The notes under the pieces were generated by a model that saw only the letters and a list, made by a program, of their open reading frames with translations, was not told where the DNA came from and searched no databases. From the IMG/VR virus record IMGVR_UViG_3300042379_000314, positions 1-23,411 of that record: a stretch of DNA of 23,411 nt; one strand, given 5' to 3'. The translations under genes and the position numbers were made by a program. The DNA comes from a virus. Below are positions 7,745 to 12,393 of the stretch, piece after piece; positions within the stretch are counted from its first letter, which is position 1, and the number at the start of each line of letters is the position of its first letter.

Positions 7745-8233
7745 ATGGAAGTTTGGAAAAAAATTAATGATTTTCCTGATTATTTTATTAGTAATTTAGG
7801 AAACGTAAAAAGTTTAAAAAAAGGTAAAGAAAAAATTTTAAAAGGAGGCACGAATAAAGATGGATATATTTATTTTATTTTAAGCTATAAAAATATTCAA
7901 ACAACAAAAACAGCGCATCAACTTGTTGCTCAATCATTTTTAAATCATAATCCTTGTGGAAATAAAATAGTTGTAAATCATATTAATTTTATTAGAACGG
8001 ATAATAGACTTGAAAATTTAGAAATAGTTACTAATAGAGAAAATACCAATAAAAAGCATATTAAAAGTCGTAGTAAATATATTGGAGTTGGATGGAATGT
8101 CAATTCTAAAAAATGGATTTCAAGAATTTATATAAATGGAAAAAGAAAGCATTTAGGATGTTTTGTTTCTGAAAAAGAAGCTAGTGATGCTTATCAAAAA
8201 GAATTATCAATGCTCAAATTTCCTTTGCTTTGA
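7745..8233 (+). CDS. NUMOD4-HNH-AP2 homing endonuclease
   Basis: The 162-residue product has three domains typical of phage mobile endonucleases. NUMOD4 lies at about 2-45 (WKKINDFPDYFISNLGNVKS). The HNH domain is at about 55-103, with VVNHINFIRTDNRLENLEIVT holding the NH pair (Asn78-His79) and the conserved Asn residues. An AP2-like DNA-binding domain is at about 111-155 (YIGVGWN...KKWISRIYING...HLGCF.SEKEA). It nicks or cuts DNA at a recognition site and spreads by homing. The last five residues, KFPLL, are the same as the last five of the upstream spanin, with different codons. The gene is strongly A+T-rich and has its own promoter and structured leader, all consistent with an inserted mobile gene. 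Confidence 0.9.
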   Translation: MEVWKKINDFPDYFISNLGNVKSLKKGKEKILKGGTNKDGYIYFILSYKNIQTTKTAHQLVAQSFLNHNPCGNKIVVNHINFIRTDNRLENLEIVTNRENTNKKHIKSRSKYIGVGWNVNSKKWISRIYINGKRKHLGCFVSEKEASDAYQKELSMLKFPLL

Positions 8234-8352
8234 AAACTCAATACGAATGGATAAAAAAGGGGAGTGATTGGGTGCGAGTTGAGAAAGTAGTCAACAAATG
8301 GAATAGTACACCACCGATTGAAGATGAAATAAAAAAGCCACTAGATGAATAG
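8230..8352 (+). CDS. Small 40-residue protein with TTG start, last gene of the late unit
   Basis: The frame starts at TTG 8230, overlapping the endonuclease stop as TTGA, and ends at TAG 8350. The product (core KTQYEWIKKGSDWVRVEKVV) has a protein-like composition with three Trp and an acidic tail. No ATG is available in frame. Other junctions here use ATGA overlaps, so the TTGA may be a relic of an ATGA junction with the spanin gene before the endonuclease inserted. The stop codon lies within the terminator hairpin. Function unknown. Confidence 0.55.
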   Translation: MKTQYEWIKKGSDWVRVEKVVNKWNSTPPIEDEIKKPLDE

Positions 8353-8360
8353 TGGCTTTT
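8333..8360. terminator. Bidirectional intrinsic terminator between converging units
   Basis: AAAAGCCACTA (8333-8343), loop GATGAA, TAGTGGCTTTT (8350-8360): an 11-bp perfect stem with T runs on both strands. It ends the plus-strand late unit and the minus-strand unit that runs toward it from 9611. The stem core GCCACT/AGTGGC is the same as in the terminator at 11971. Confidence 0.88.
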
Positions 8361-8404
8361 CTAATCTATCAAACATCAAACATTATGAAAGGCAAATGTA
8401 TGAA

Positions 8405-8473
8405 TTAGTTTTTAATTATCATCCTTTTTTGTTGTTTTGGTTGTATAGGGGAAAGTTTATCAGTTGTAGCCAT
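8405..8473 (-). CDS. Possible 22-residue peptide at the end of the minus unit
   Basis: An ATG at 8473 lies three bases after the stop of the preceding minus gene and opens a 22-codon frame starting MATTDKLSPI and ending in basic residues. Position and spacing suit a last operon gene, but the length is too small for codon evidence. It could be untranslated trailer. Confidence 0.3.
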   Translation of the reverse strand: MATTDKLSPIQPKQQKRMIIKN

Positions 8474-8476
8474 TAG

Positions 8477-8659
8477 TTAGTAACAATATTGCTTAATGTA
8501 GTCTTCCAAGCAAAGTAAAGGTAGTTTTTCACGGTCGCACCTTACACAAAATTCAGCGTATTCAATCGCAATACTATTACTAACACTATGTAAGCGTAAT
8601 TGCTCACTTTGTTCTTTAATGATACTTTTCAGTTGTTCAATTTCTTCATCCTTATCCAT
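8477..8659 (-). CDS. Small coiled-coil protein with C-terminal cysteines
   Basis: The product has 60 residues: an N-terminal charged heptad region (about 3-25) and a C-terminal part with four Cys (CVRC near 38-41, Cys50 and Cys59). The Cys residues could bind a metal, though the spacing matches no finger I know. It follows the HNH gene after 44 bases and has an A-rich stretch before its ATG. Function unknown. Confidence 0.65.
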   Translation of the reverse strand: MDKDEEIEQLKSIIKEQSEQLRLHSVSNSIAIEYAEFCVRCDREKLPLLCLEDYIKQYCY

Positions 8660-8703
8660 AATATTTGTTTTAATTTATACACAACTACGCTTACACCTAT
8701 CCG

Positions 8704-9129
8704 TTATCGGCAACTGCTACCTACACGTTCAAAATGAAATTTCCCATCCCATAAAGTGTGCTTAATTGAACCCATATTCATAGCCACTTGCATTTTAGTT
8801 TTGCTTTTGAATAAGTATTCTAATTTTTCATTCAGCATTTTGTGGAGTTGTTTCCGATACCCTTCTAAGTCTGTATGACATTTATAATTGTTGCAATCTT
8901 TACAGCTCGGATTAAGGTTTTCCAAATCATTTGTTCCACCAAAAATCTGTGGTTTAATATGGTCAACATTCCAACCCTTAACCAAATCAACTCCACAATA
9001 AGCACACTTGCCACCGCACTTATCATAGACTATCGCTCGAATTTTAGCTTTCGATAACTTAACCGCAGCAGCCGATAACACGGGTTTTGCGTCATTGGGG
9101 CTGTGGTATTTCAAATCAAGTTCTATCAT
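8704..9129 (-). CDS. HNH endonuclease with zinc-binding cysteines
   Basis: The 141-residue product carries the beta-beta-alpha-metal HNH motif: Cys42-x2-Cys45, then WNVDHIKPQIFGGTNDLENL (Asp56-His57 catalytic pair, Asn67 and Asn71), and Cys76-x2-Cys79 followed by Asn. The two CxxC pairs should hold a structural zinc, as in the McrA/5-methylcytosine-type HNH family. It lies in an early-looking minus unit of small proteins rather than beside the terminase, so a packaging-associated HNH role is less likely. Host DNA degradation, homing or competition with other phages are possible. It lacks the NUMOD and AP2 domains of the HNH gene at 7745, so the two are not recent copies. Confidence 0.88.
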   Translation of the reverse strand: MIELDLKYHSPNDAKPVLSAAAVKLSKAKIRAIVYDKCGGKCAYCGVDLVKGWNVDHIKPQIFGGTNDLENLNPSCKDCNNYKCHTDLEGYRKQLHKMLNEKLEYLFKSKTKMQVAMNMGSIKHTLWDGKFHFERVGSSCR

Positions 9130-9153
9130 AAGTTCAAATTTTGTTTTTCAAAT

Positions 9154-9215
9154 GAGCTTTAGTGCTGGTAATCCCCAACGAACGCAAAGCCCGAAAACGT
9201 TATAAGCCATTACCA
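9154..9215 (-). promoter_or_regulatory. Possible interleaved-helix leader ahead of the minus-strand HNH gene
   Basis: Read on the minus strand, TGGTAAT (9215-9209) can pair with ATTACCA (9172-9166), and GGGCTTT (9192-9186) with AAAGCTC (9160-9154) using one G-U pair. The arms interleave as in the four plus-strand leaders. The helices are only 7 bp each, the first arm overlaps the upstream stop codon, and no promoter is visible here, so this is the weakest candidate of the set. Confidence 0.25.
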
Positions 9216-9293
9216 ACAAACTAAAACGCCATAAGTTATTGCTACTAATAGAATGACTATTAAAAGCACTAATCCCTCGTTATTTTCTTTCAT
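9210..9293 (-). CDS. 27-residue membrane peptide
   Basis: The frame from ATG 9293 to TAA 9210 encodes a charged start (MKENNEG) and one hydrophobic segment (LVLLIVILLVAITYGVLV). Its start lies inside the end of the preceding gene (overlap 14 bases), typical of the coupled genes here. It may modulate a membrane process, but no function can be assigned. Confidence 0.55.
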   Translation of the reverse strand: MKENNEGLVLLIVILLVAITYGVLVCW

Positions 9294-9429
9294 TGTATTT
9301 TGTAGTCAAATATTCGTAAGCCAATCGGTTACATTCCTTAGTACCTCCGATAACTTCGATCTTATACTTTTCTAATTTACCGTTATACGGTTCTCTTTTC
9401 TCTATTCCTTTTTTTGGTCTGCCTGCCAT
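9280..9429 (-). CDS. Small basic 49-residue protein with AT-hook-like start
   Basis: The product begins MAGRPKKG, containing the GRP core with flanking basic residues seen in AT-hook peptides that bind the minor groove of A+T-rich DNA. The rest (KREPYNGKLEKYKIEVIGG and a helical end) is unrecognised. Overlaps with both neighbours support a real operon gene. DNA binding is an inference from the first eight residues only. Confidence 0.6.
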   Translation of the reverse strand: MAGRPKKGIEKREPYNGKLEKYKIEVIGGTKECNRLAYEYLTTKYNERK

Positions 9430-9611
9430 ACTGTATTGTTTAGTTGTTTATATTCCTTTGGTATTTTATCGATAATCCGCACACGCCAGCAACCGATTGC
9501 ATCTTCCTCAACTACTCTAAATTCACTCGGTAAAGTTACAATAGAATTATTATACTGCCGAACTATTATAAACTTCGGATTTTGGATTGTTTTAATGTGT
9601 GATATTTTCAT
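9402..9611 (-). CDS. Hypothetical 69-residue protein, first gene of the minus unit
   Basis: The frame runs from ATG 9611 with no other Met, so this start is the only ATG choice. The product looks beta-rich (KFIIVRQYNNSIVTLPSEFRVV, then CWRVRIIDKIP). The -7 box at 9623-9616 lies only four bases before the ATG, so the message would be leaderless or nearly so. It overlaps the next gene by 28 bases. Function unknown; first position in an early unit hints at an early host-directed role. Confidence 0.65.
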   Translation of the reverse strand: MKISHIKTIQNPKFIIVRQYNNSIVTLPSEFRVVEEDAIGCWRVRIIDKIPKEYKQLNNTVWQADQKKE

Positions 9612-9615
9612 TTCG

Positions 9616-9623
9616 CAAATCTA
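9616..9623 (-). promoter_or_regulatory. TAnnTTTG -7 box for the minus unit (divergent)
   Basis: On the minus strand the sequence is TAGATTTG. It is immediately upstream of the first minus gene and lies back to back with the plus promoter at 9671. The 47 bases between them are nearly pure A+T. No clear TTG is seen at the -33 distance. Confidence 0.5.
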
Positions 9624-9670
9624 CAAATAAACTTTTATATAAAAAAATTTTTTTATTACAATTTAGATTC

Positions 9671-9678
9671 TATATTTG
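9671..9678 (+). promoter_or_regulatory. TAnnTTTG -7 box for the plus replication unit
   Basis: TATATTTG is followed by a short unstructured A-rich leader and ATG 9706. It starts the run of coupled small genes up to 10629. A TTG at the -33 position is not evident. Confidence 0.6.
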
Positions 9679-9705
9679 CCTCATCAAACTTTAAAAAATA
9701 ACATT

Positions 9706-9795
9706 ATGAACAGATTTCAAAAAAACGATTGGCAGTATTTAATTGCGTTTGGTGCAGCAGTATGGTTTCTAACTCAAATAATATTTAGATACTAA
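9706..9795 (+). CDS. 29-residue membrane peptide
   Basis: The frame opens at the ATG 28 bases after the promoter box, with the local A-rich start context ACATTATG. The product (MNRFQKNDWQ, then a hydrophobic YLIAFGAAVWFLTQIIF) has one membrane segment. Its stop overlaps the next ATG (TAATG). First place in the unit and the coupling argue that it is translated. Function unknown. Confidence 0.6.
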   Translation: MNRFQKNDWQYLIAFGAAVWFLTQIIFRY

Positions 9796-10046
9796 TGAGC
9801 AATTACGATCACAATGTGTTAGGAGTTGGTAACTCACTACACCCAGCGAACCAAGAGGAAACTGAATTGGAGTTGACTATTGAGGAGCAAATGGAAAATG
9901 AGATTTGCGATTTAGAACGCAAAATCAGAGATTTAACAAACCGCATCAAATACCGAGAAGCGGTTAACAAGAAAATAGTTGAACTTTGCCAAGCGGTGTG
10001 TGGCGACAATACTTATATTTTTAACAAACTAAAAGAGATAAAATAA
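9795..10046 (+). CDS. Acidic 83-residue coiled-coil protein
   Basis: The product has an acidic N-terminal half (residues about 20-35 rich in Glu) and a helical region about 28-65 with heptad-like spacing. It shares TAATG with the previous gene and is two bases from the next, also a coiled-coil protein, so the two may act together. No known domain is recognised. Confidence 0.7.
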   Translation: MSNYDHNVLGVGNSLHPANQEETELELTIEEQMENEICDLERKIRDLTNRIKYREAVNKKIVELCQAVCGDNTYIFNKLKEIK

Positions 10047-10047
10047 A

Positions 10048-10275
10048 ATGGAAGATTTAATCAGATTTCAAGCGGAACAACTAAACGCATTAAGACAAGA
10101 AAACGAGCGTTTAAACAACGAACTCAAACAAGCTAGGGAATTAATGCAAGCACTTATTAACGATTGGGAGGTGCAAGATGCAGAAGTTTTAAACACTCCA
10201 CAACTGGACCAAGCGACTAAAGTGTTTGACGAGATATTTCAAAACCCTATTGAGCAACTTAACAACTTATTCTAA
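10048..10275 (+). CDS. 75-residue leucine-rich coiled-coil protein
   Basis: Residues 4-42 form a clear heptad pattern (IRFQAEQLNALRQENERLNN and onward), a leucine-zipper-like coiled coil. The C-terminal part is acidic and hydrophobic (VFDEIFQNPIEQLNNLF). The stop overlaps the next ATG as TAATG. A multimerising regulator or scaffold is possible, but nothing identifies it further. Confidence 0.7.
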   Translation: MEDLIRFQAEQLNALRQENERLNNELKQARELMQALINDWEVQDAEVLNTPQLDQATKVFDEIFQNPIEQLNNLF

Positions 10276-10430
10276 TGGACTACATAGCAGAAAACATCGT
10301 AGTACTTAGCTTTGTAGCTGTGTACTTACTTCTTTTGATTGTGTTTATCGTTTGTATTTTATTATTCCCCGATGAAATGATACAAGATATTGATTGGGAG
10401 GATAGATTTAAAGATAAAGACAATGGATAG
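10275..10430 (+). CDS. 51-residue single-pass membrane protein
   Basis: The frame starts at the TAATG junction at 10275. Residues about 8-31 are strongly hydrophobic (IVVLSFVAVYLLLLIVFIVC), followed by an acidic cytoplasmic-type tail (PDEMIQDIDWEDRF). It overlaps the next gene by eight bases. Function unknown; it is one of several tiny membrane proteins in the window. Confidence 0.6.
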   Translation: MDYIAENIVVLSFVAVYLLLLIVFIVCILLFPDEMIQDIDWEDRFKDKDNG

Positions 10431-10629
10431 GAGAAAAGATTACAGCAGATTCAAAATAACCATCATCGAGTTATGGTTTAGATTCGAATACTTTGGTAGG
10501 CAAACATTTATTAATCGAATGGCGATTAGTTCTAAAAAGATTAATAGAATTTTAGACGAATGGGAAGATAACGACGAGTGCATTTTAGTTGAAAGTAAGT
10601 TAAATTATACCGCAAAAACTTATTTATAG
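10423..10629 (+). CDS. Small basic 68-residue protein, possible helix-turn-helix
   Basis: I choose ATG 10423 over the upstream TTG 10390 because it gives the usual short overlap with the preceding gene. The segment FINRMAISSKKINRILDEWE (about 29-48) has the length and hydrophobic pattern of a helix-turn-helix, and the N-terminus is basic. It closes this first set of plus genes; a new promoter follows 13 bases later. A regulatory role is a guess. Confidence 0.6.
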   Translation: MDRRKDYSRFKITIIELWFRFEYFGRQTFINRMAISSKKINRILDEWEDNDECILVESKLNYTAKTYL

Positions 10630-10641
10630 AAAAAAAGTTTT

Positions 10642-10649
10642 TATATTTG
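10642..10649 (+). promoter_or_regulatory. TAnnTTTG -7 box ahead of the 10736 gene
   Basis: TATATTTG lies 13 bases after the previous stop and directly before the structured leader. No clear TTG occurs at the -33 distance. Confidence 0.6.
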
Positions 10650-10659
10650 CAAAAGAAAT

Positions 10660-10719
10660 CCGCCAAGATTGAATTTATAACTAACTCACTCTTTGCACTT
10701 GGCGGTCATTGAGTGGGTT
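10660..10719 (+). promoter_or_regulatory. 5' leader with interleaved 8-bp and 9-bp helices (pseudoknot type)
   Basis: Helix A pairs CCGCCAAG (10660-10667) with CTTGGCGG (10698-10705). Helix B pairs AACTCACTC (10683-10691), lying in the loop of A, with GAGTGGGTT (10711-10719), lying beyond A, with one G-U pair. The order A-B-A'-B' is a pseudoknot. Helix B ends in a T run (10717-10722) and the start codon is 17 bases later. A also contains the only GC-rich stretch in this neighbourhood. An alternative pair TGCAAA (10648-10653) with TTTGCA (10692-10697) competes. Confidence 0.65.
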
Positions 10720-10735
10720 TTTTAATTTAAACATT

Positions 10736-11179
10736 ATGAGTAAAGATTTATTTCAATTAATGAGGGAGCAAGAAATTCAAACAAGCAATTTCCTGCCAAA
10801 CAAAAAAGAGATCCAGCTATCTGCAAAAACATTCATTAAAGAAGTGTTAGATGCTGGAGAAATAGACAAAATTGAACTATTAGCACAAGCCAAAAGAATG
10901 GGCGAAGCGTTGGATGTTATTAACGCTGAACTTATTAAAGTTCTCCCACAAGAGAACTTCGAGGGTTACGGACTTAAAGGTACATTTAGAAGCGGTGGCG
11001 AAACAATCAACTACAAAGATTGCGAAGTTTGGAGCGACATTAACCGAGAACTTAAAGAACGTGAGGAACTTCTTAAAATAGCTTTGAAATCGCATAATGA
11101 AATATACGATGCGGCTGGAGTACAGGTGCCAAAAGTATCAACAACGCCACGCAAAAGTAGTTTGGCAATATCATTTTAA
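10736..11179 (+). CDS. Hypothetical 147-residue protein upstream of the SSB-like gene
   Basis: ATG 10736 is chosen over the upstream in-frame TTG at 10709, which lies inside the leader structure. The product is mostly helical (about 25-60, LSAKTFIKEVLDAGEIDKIE, and about 95-125, REEREEL-type), with a Gly-rich turn RSGGETINYKDC (about 84-95) and a basic C-terminus. Pairing with an SSB-like gene resembles loci of recombination or nuclease-inhibitor (Gam or Gp157-like) proteins, but I cannot confirm the family. It is set off as its own unit by a promoter and a structured leader. Confidence 0.8.
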   Translation: MSKDLFQLMREQEIQTSNFLPNKKEIQLSAKTFIKEVLDAGEIDKIELLAQAKRMGEALDVINAELIKVLPQENFEGYGLKGTFRSGGETINYKDCEVWSDINRELKEREELLKIALKSHNEIYDAAGVQVPKVSTTPRKSSLAISF

Positions 11180-11192
11180 ATTACTATATTTA
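11162..11192 (+). promoter_or_regulatory. Promoter for the SSB-like gene
   Basis: TTG (11162-11164), 20-base spacer, TATATTTA (11185-11192): one mismatch from TAnnTTTG. The -33 box lies within the end of the preceding gene. It feeds directly into the compact pseudoknot leader. Confidence 0.5.
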
Positions 11193-11207
11193 CATTTCAT
11201 AATTAAC

Positions 11208-11240
11208 AGCTCGAAGGTTTCACGAGCTTCTATTGAAACC
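11208..11240 (+). promoter_or_regulatory. Compact H-type RNA pseudoknot ahead of the SSB-like gene
   Basis: Stem 1 pairs AGCTCG (11208-11213) with CGAGCT (11223-11228). Stem 2 pairs GGTTTCA (11216-11222) with TGAAACC (11234-11240). Loop 1 is AA, no base separates stem 2's first arm from stem 1's second arm, and loop 3 is TCTAT. All 13 pairs are Watson-Crick, and the loop sizes allow coaxial stacking as in classical H-type pseudoknots. An 18-base A-rich unpaired linker then leads to ATG 11259. The layout is that of the T4 gene 32 translational operator. Confidence 0.7.
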
Positions 11241-11258
11241 ATAAAAAAATATAAAATT

Positions 11259-11948
11259 ATGACAACAACTTCAAACCGCAGACAAGCGTTTGCACAACCA
11301 CAAAGCAATCCAGCCACTAAATTTATCGAGTGGAAATCAAATGACAAGTGTTTCAACTATTATGACAAGGATGCACAGAAAAATGTAGAAATACCTTTGC
11401 CTTTTAAGTTCTTAGTACTAGACGAACTACATTGCATTAAAGGTTGGAATGATGCAAGTTCAAGCAATATTTACTCCAACGAAGTGAAATTCATTTCAAA
11501 AGAAGTAATGACAGTTAAACCTTTTAAAGGAAACGAGATTGCTAAAGGGTATTACAAGGATATTAAAGAGAAAGTTGTAGCTGCTGGAGGGCATTACACC
11601 AAGTCTATTTATGTAATGCTAGAAGATGGTTCACTAGCAAACATATCACTAAAAGGTTCTGGCGTTCAAAAGTGGGGAGATTTCACGCAGAAAACTAGAA
11701 ACAGACTTGCAGACGAGTGGGTAATAGTTGCATCAGCAGAAGATGGTAAAAAAGGAGCAGTTAAGTTCTCAACACCAAGTTTCTCTTTTGCAAACTCTAT
11801 TTCAGATGAAGAAGCTAATATGGCAGACGAAGCCTTCAACATATTGGAATCGTATCTTAAAACATACTTAGCAAAAGCAGAGCCAACTATTGTTGAAGAA
11901 GAAGAAGATGACTTAGAGCCGACAGTAGATGATGGATTAGACTTCTAA
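11259..11948 (+). CDS. Putative single-stranded DNA-binding protein with acidic tail
   Basis: ATG 11259 gives 229 residues; the frame is open further upstream, but only across the leader. The N-terminus is basic and polar (MTTTSNRRQAFAQ), the middle (about 25-180) is beta-rich with aromatic and basic residues (KCFNYYDKD, KGYYKDIKEK, KKGAVKF). The end is very acidic (about 212-229), finishing DDGLDF. An acidic tail ending in a hydrophobic residue is the partner-binding tail of SSB, T7 gp2.5 and T4 gp32. With a primase-helicase gene downstream, an SSB role is likely, but no OB-fold signature can be proven by eye. A terminator follows, so it is a single-gene unit. Confidence 0.6.
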   Translation: MTTTSNRRQAFAQPQSNPATKFIEWKSNDKCFNYYDKDAQKNVEIPLPFKFLVLDELHCIKGWNDASSSNIYSNEVKFISKEVMTVKPFKGNEIAKGYYKDIKEKVVAAGGHYTKSIYVMLEDGSLANISLKGSGVQKWGDFTQKTRNRLADEWVIVASAEDGKKGAVKFSTPSFSFANSISDEEANMADEAFNILESYLKTYLAKAEPTIVEEEEDDLEPTVDDGLDF

Positions 11949-11970
11949 ACGCCAAACAACACAACTAATT

Positions 11971-11997
11971 AAAGCCACTTATTTGAGTGGCTTTTTT
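11971..11997 (+). terminator. Intrinsic terminator after the SSB-like gene
   Basis: AAAGCCACT (11971-11979), loop TATTTG, AGTGGCTTT (11986-11994) followed by further Ts to 11997: a 9-bp stem. The core of the stem repeats that of the terminator at 8333. Confidence 0.88.
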
Positions 11998-12010
11998 ATT
12001 TAATAATTTT

Positions 12011-12040
12011 TTTGATATGTTGTATTTTTTTGTATATTTG
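12011..12040 (+). promoter_or_regulatory. Promoter for the primase-helicase unit
   Basis: TTTG (12011-12014), 18-base spacer, TATATTTG (12033-12040). It lies just after the terminator and just before the structured leader. Confidence 0.65.
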
Positions 12041-12045
12041 TTGTG

Positions 12046-12121
12046 CTGCAACAATTTAAGAAAACATTAATCTAAAAGGGATAATGAAACCAACGTTGCA
12101 GTAGGTGGATTTATCCCTTTT
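12046..12121 (+). promoter_or_regulatory. 5' leader with interleaved 7-bp and 11-bp helices (pseudoknot type)
   Basis: Helix A pairs CTGCAAC (12046-12052) with GTTGCAG (12095-12101). Helix B pairs AAAAGGGATAA (12074-12084) with TTATCCCTTTT (12111-12121), a perfect 11-bp match. A' lies within the loop of B and A lies outside it, so the helices interleave. A T run follows B (to 12124), and ATG 12139 is 17 bases after B. Since a promoter precedes it and a separate terminator already closes the previous gene, this is not just a terminator. Confidence 0.65.
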
Positions 12122-12138
12122 TTTAATTTATTTTATTT

Positions 12139-12393
12139 ATGAAACTATTTATTACCAACAAAGAGTATTTCGAGGAAATGTTTACTCTAGATGATTACAG
12201 AGATGGGTTTTATCTTACACCCAAACAAATCCACCAAAAAGCATTTAACGAATTAAAACTATCTTTAGATGTAGAACATTCTATTCCTATATGTTTAACT
12301 CCAGAATATAAAGATTTGGGAAACGCTATCTTTGATTTTGTAACCAAAAAGGGAGATGTTTATTATTACGAATTTACAACAACAGCTTCGTAA
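12139..12393 (+). CDS. Hypothetical 84-residue protein coupled to the primase gene
   Basis: The product (MKLFITNKEYFEEMF onward) is aromatic- and acid-rich without a recognised motif. Its TAATG junction with the primase-helicase gene, one base of overlap, suggests cotranslation and perhaps a partner role in replication. It follows the structured leader at 12046. Confidence 0.75.
   Translation: MKLFITNKEYFEEMFTLDDYRDGFYLTPKQIHQKAFNELKLSLDVEHSIPICLTPEYKDLGNAIFDFVTKKGDVYYYEFTTTAS

Noticed and set aside
7634-8233. Group I intron containing the HNH-AP2 gene
   Set aside because: The spanin frame is already complete upstream, no exon continues across the region, and I see no intron core; a free-standing homing gene explains it better.
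8361-8404. Short plus-strand frame after the terminator (ATG near 8384)
   Set aside because: Only about seven codons long and beyond the terminator; nothing supports translation.
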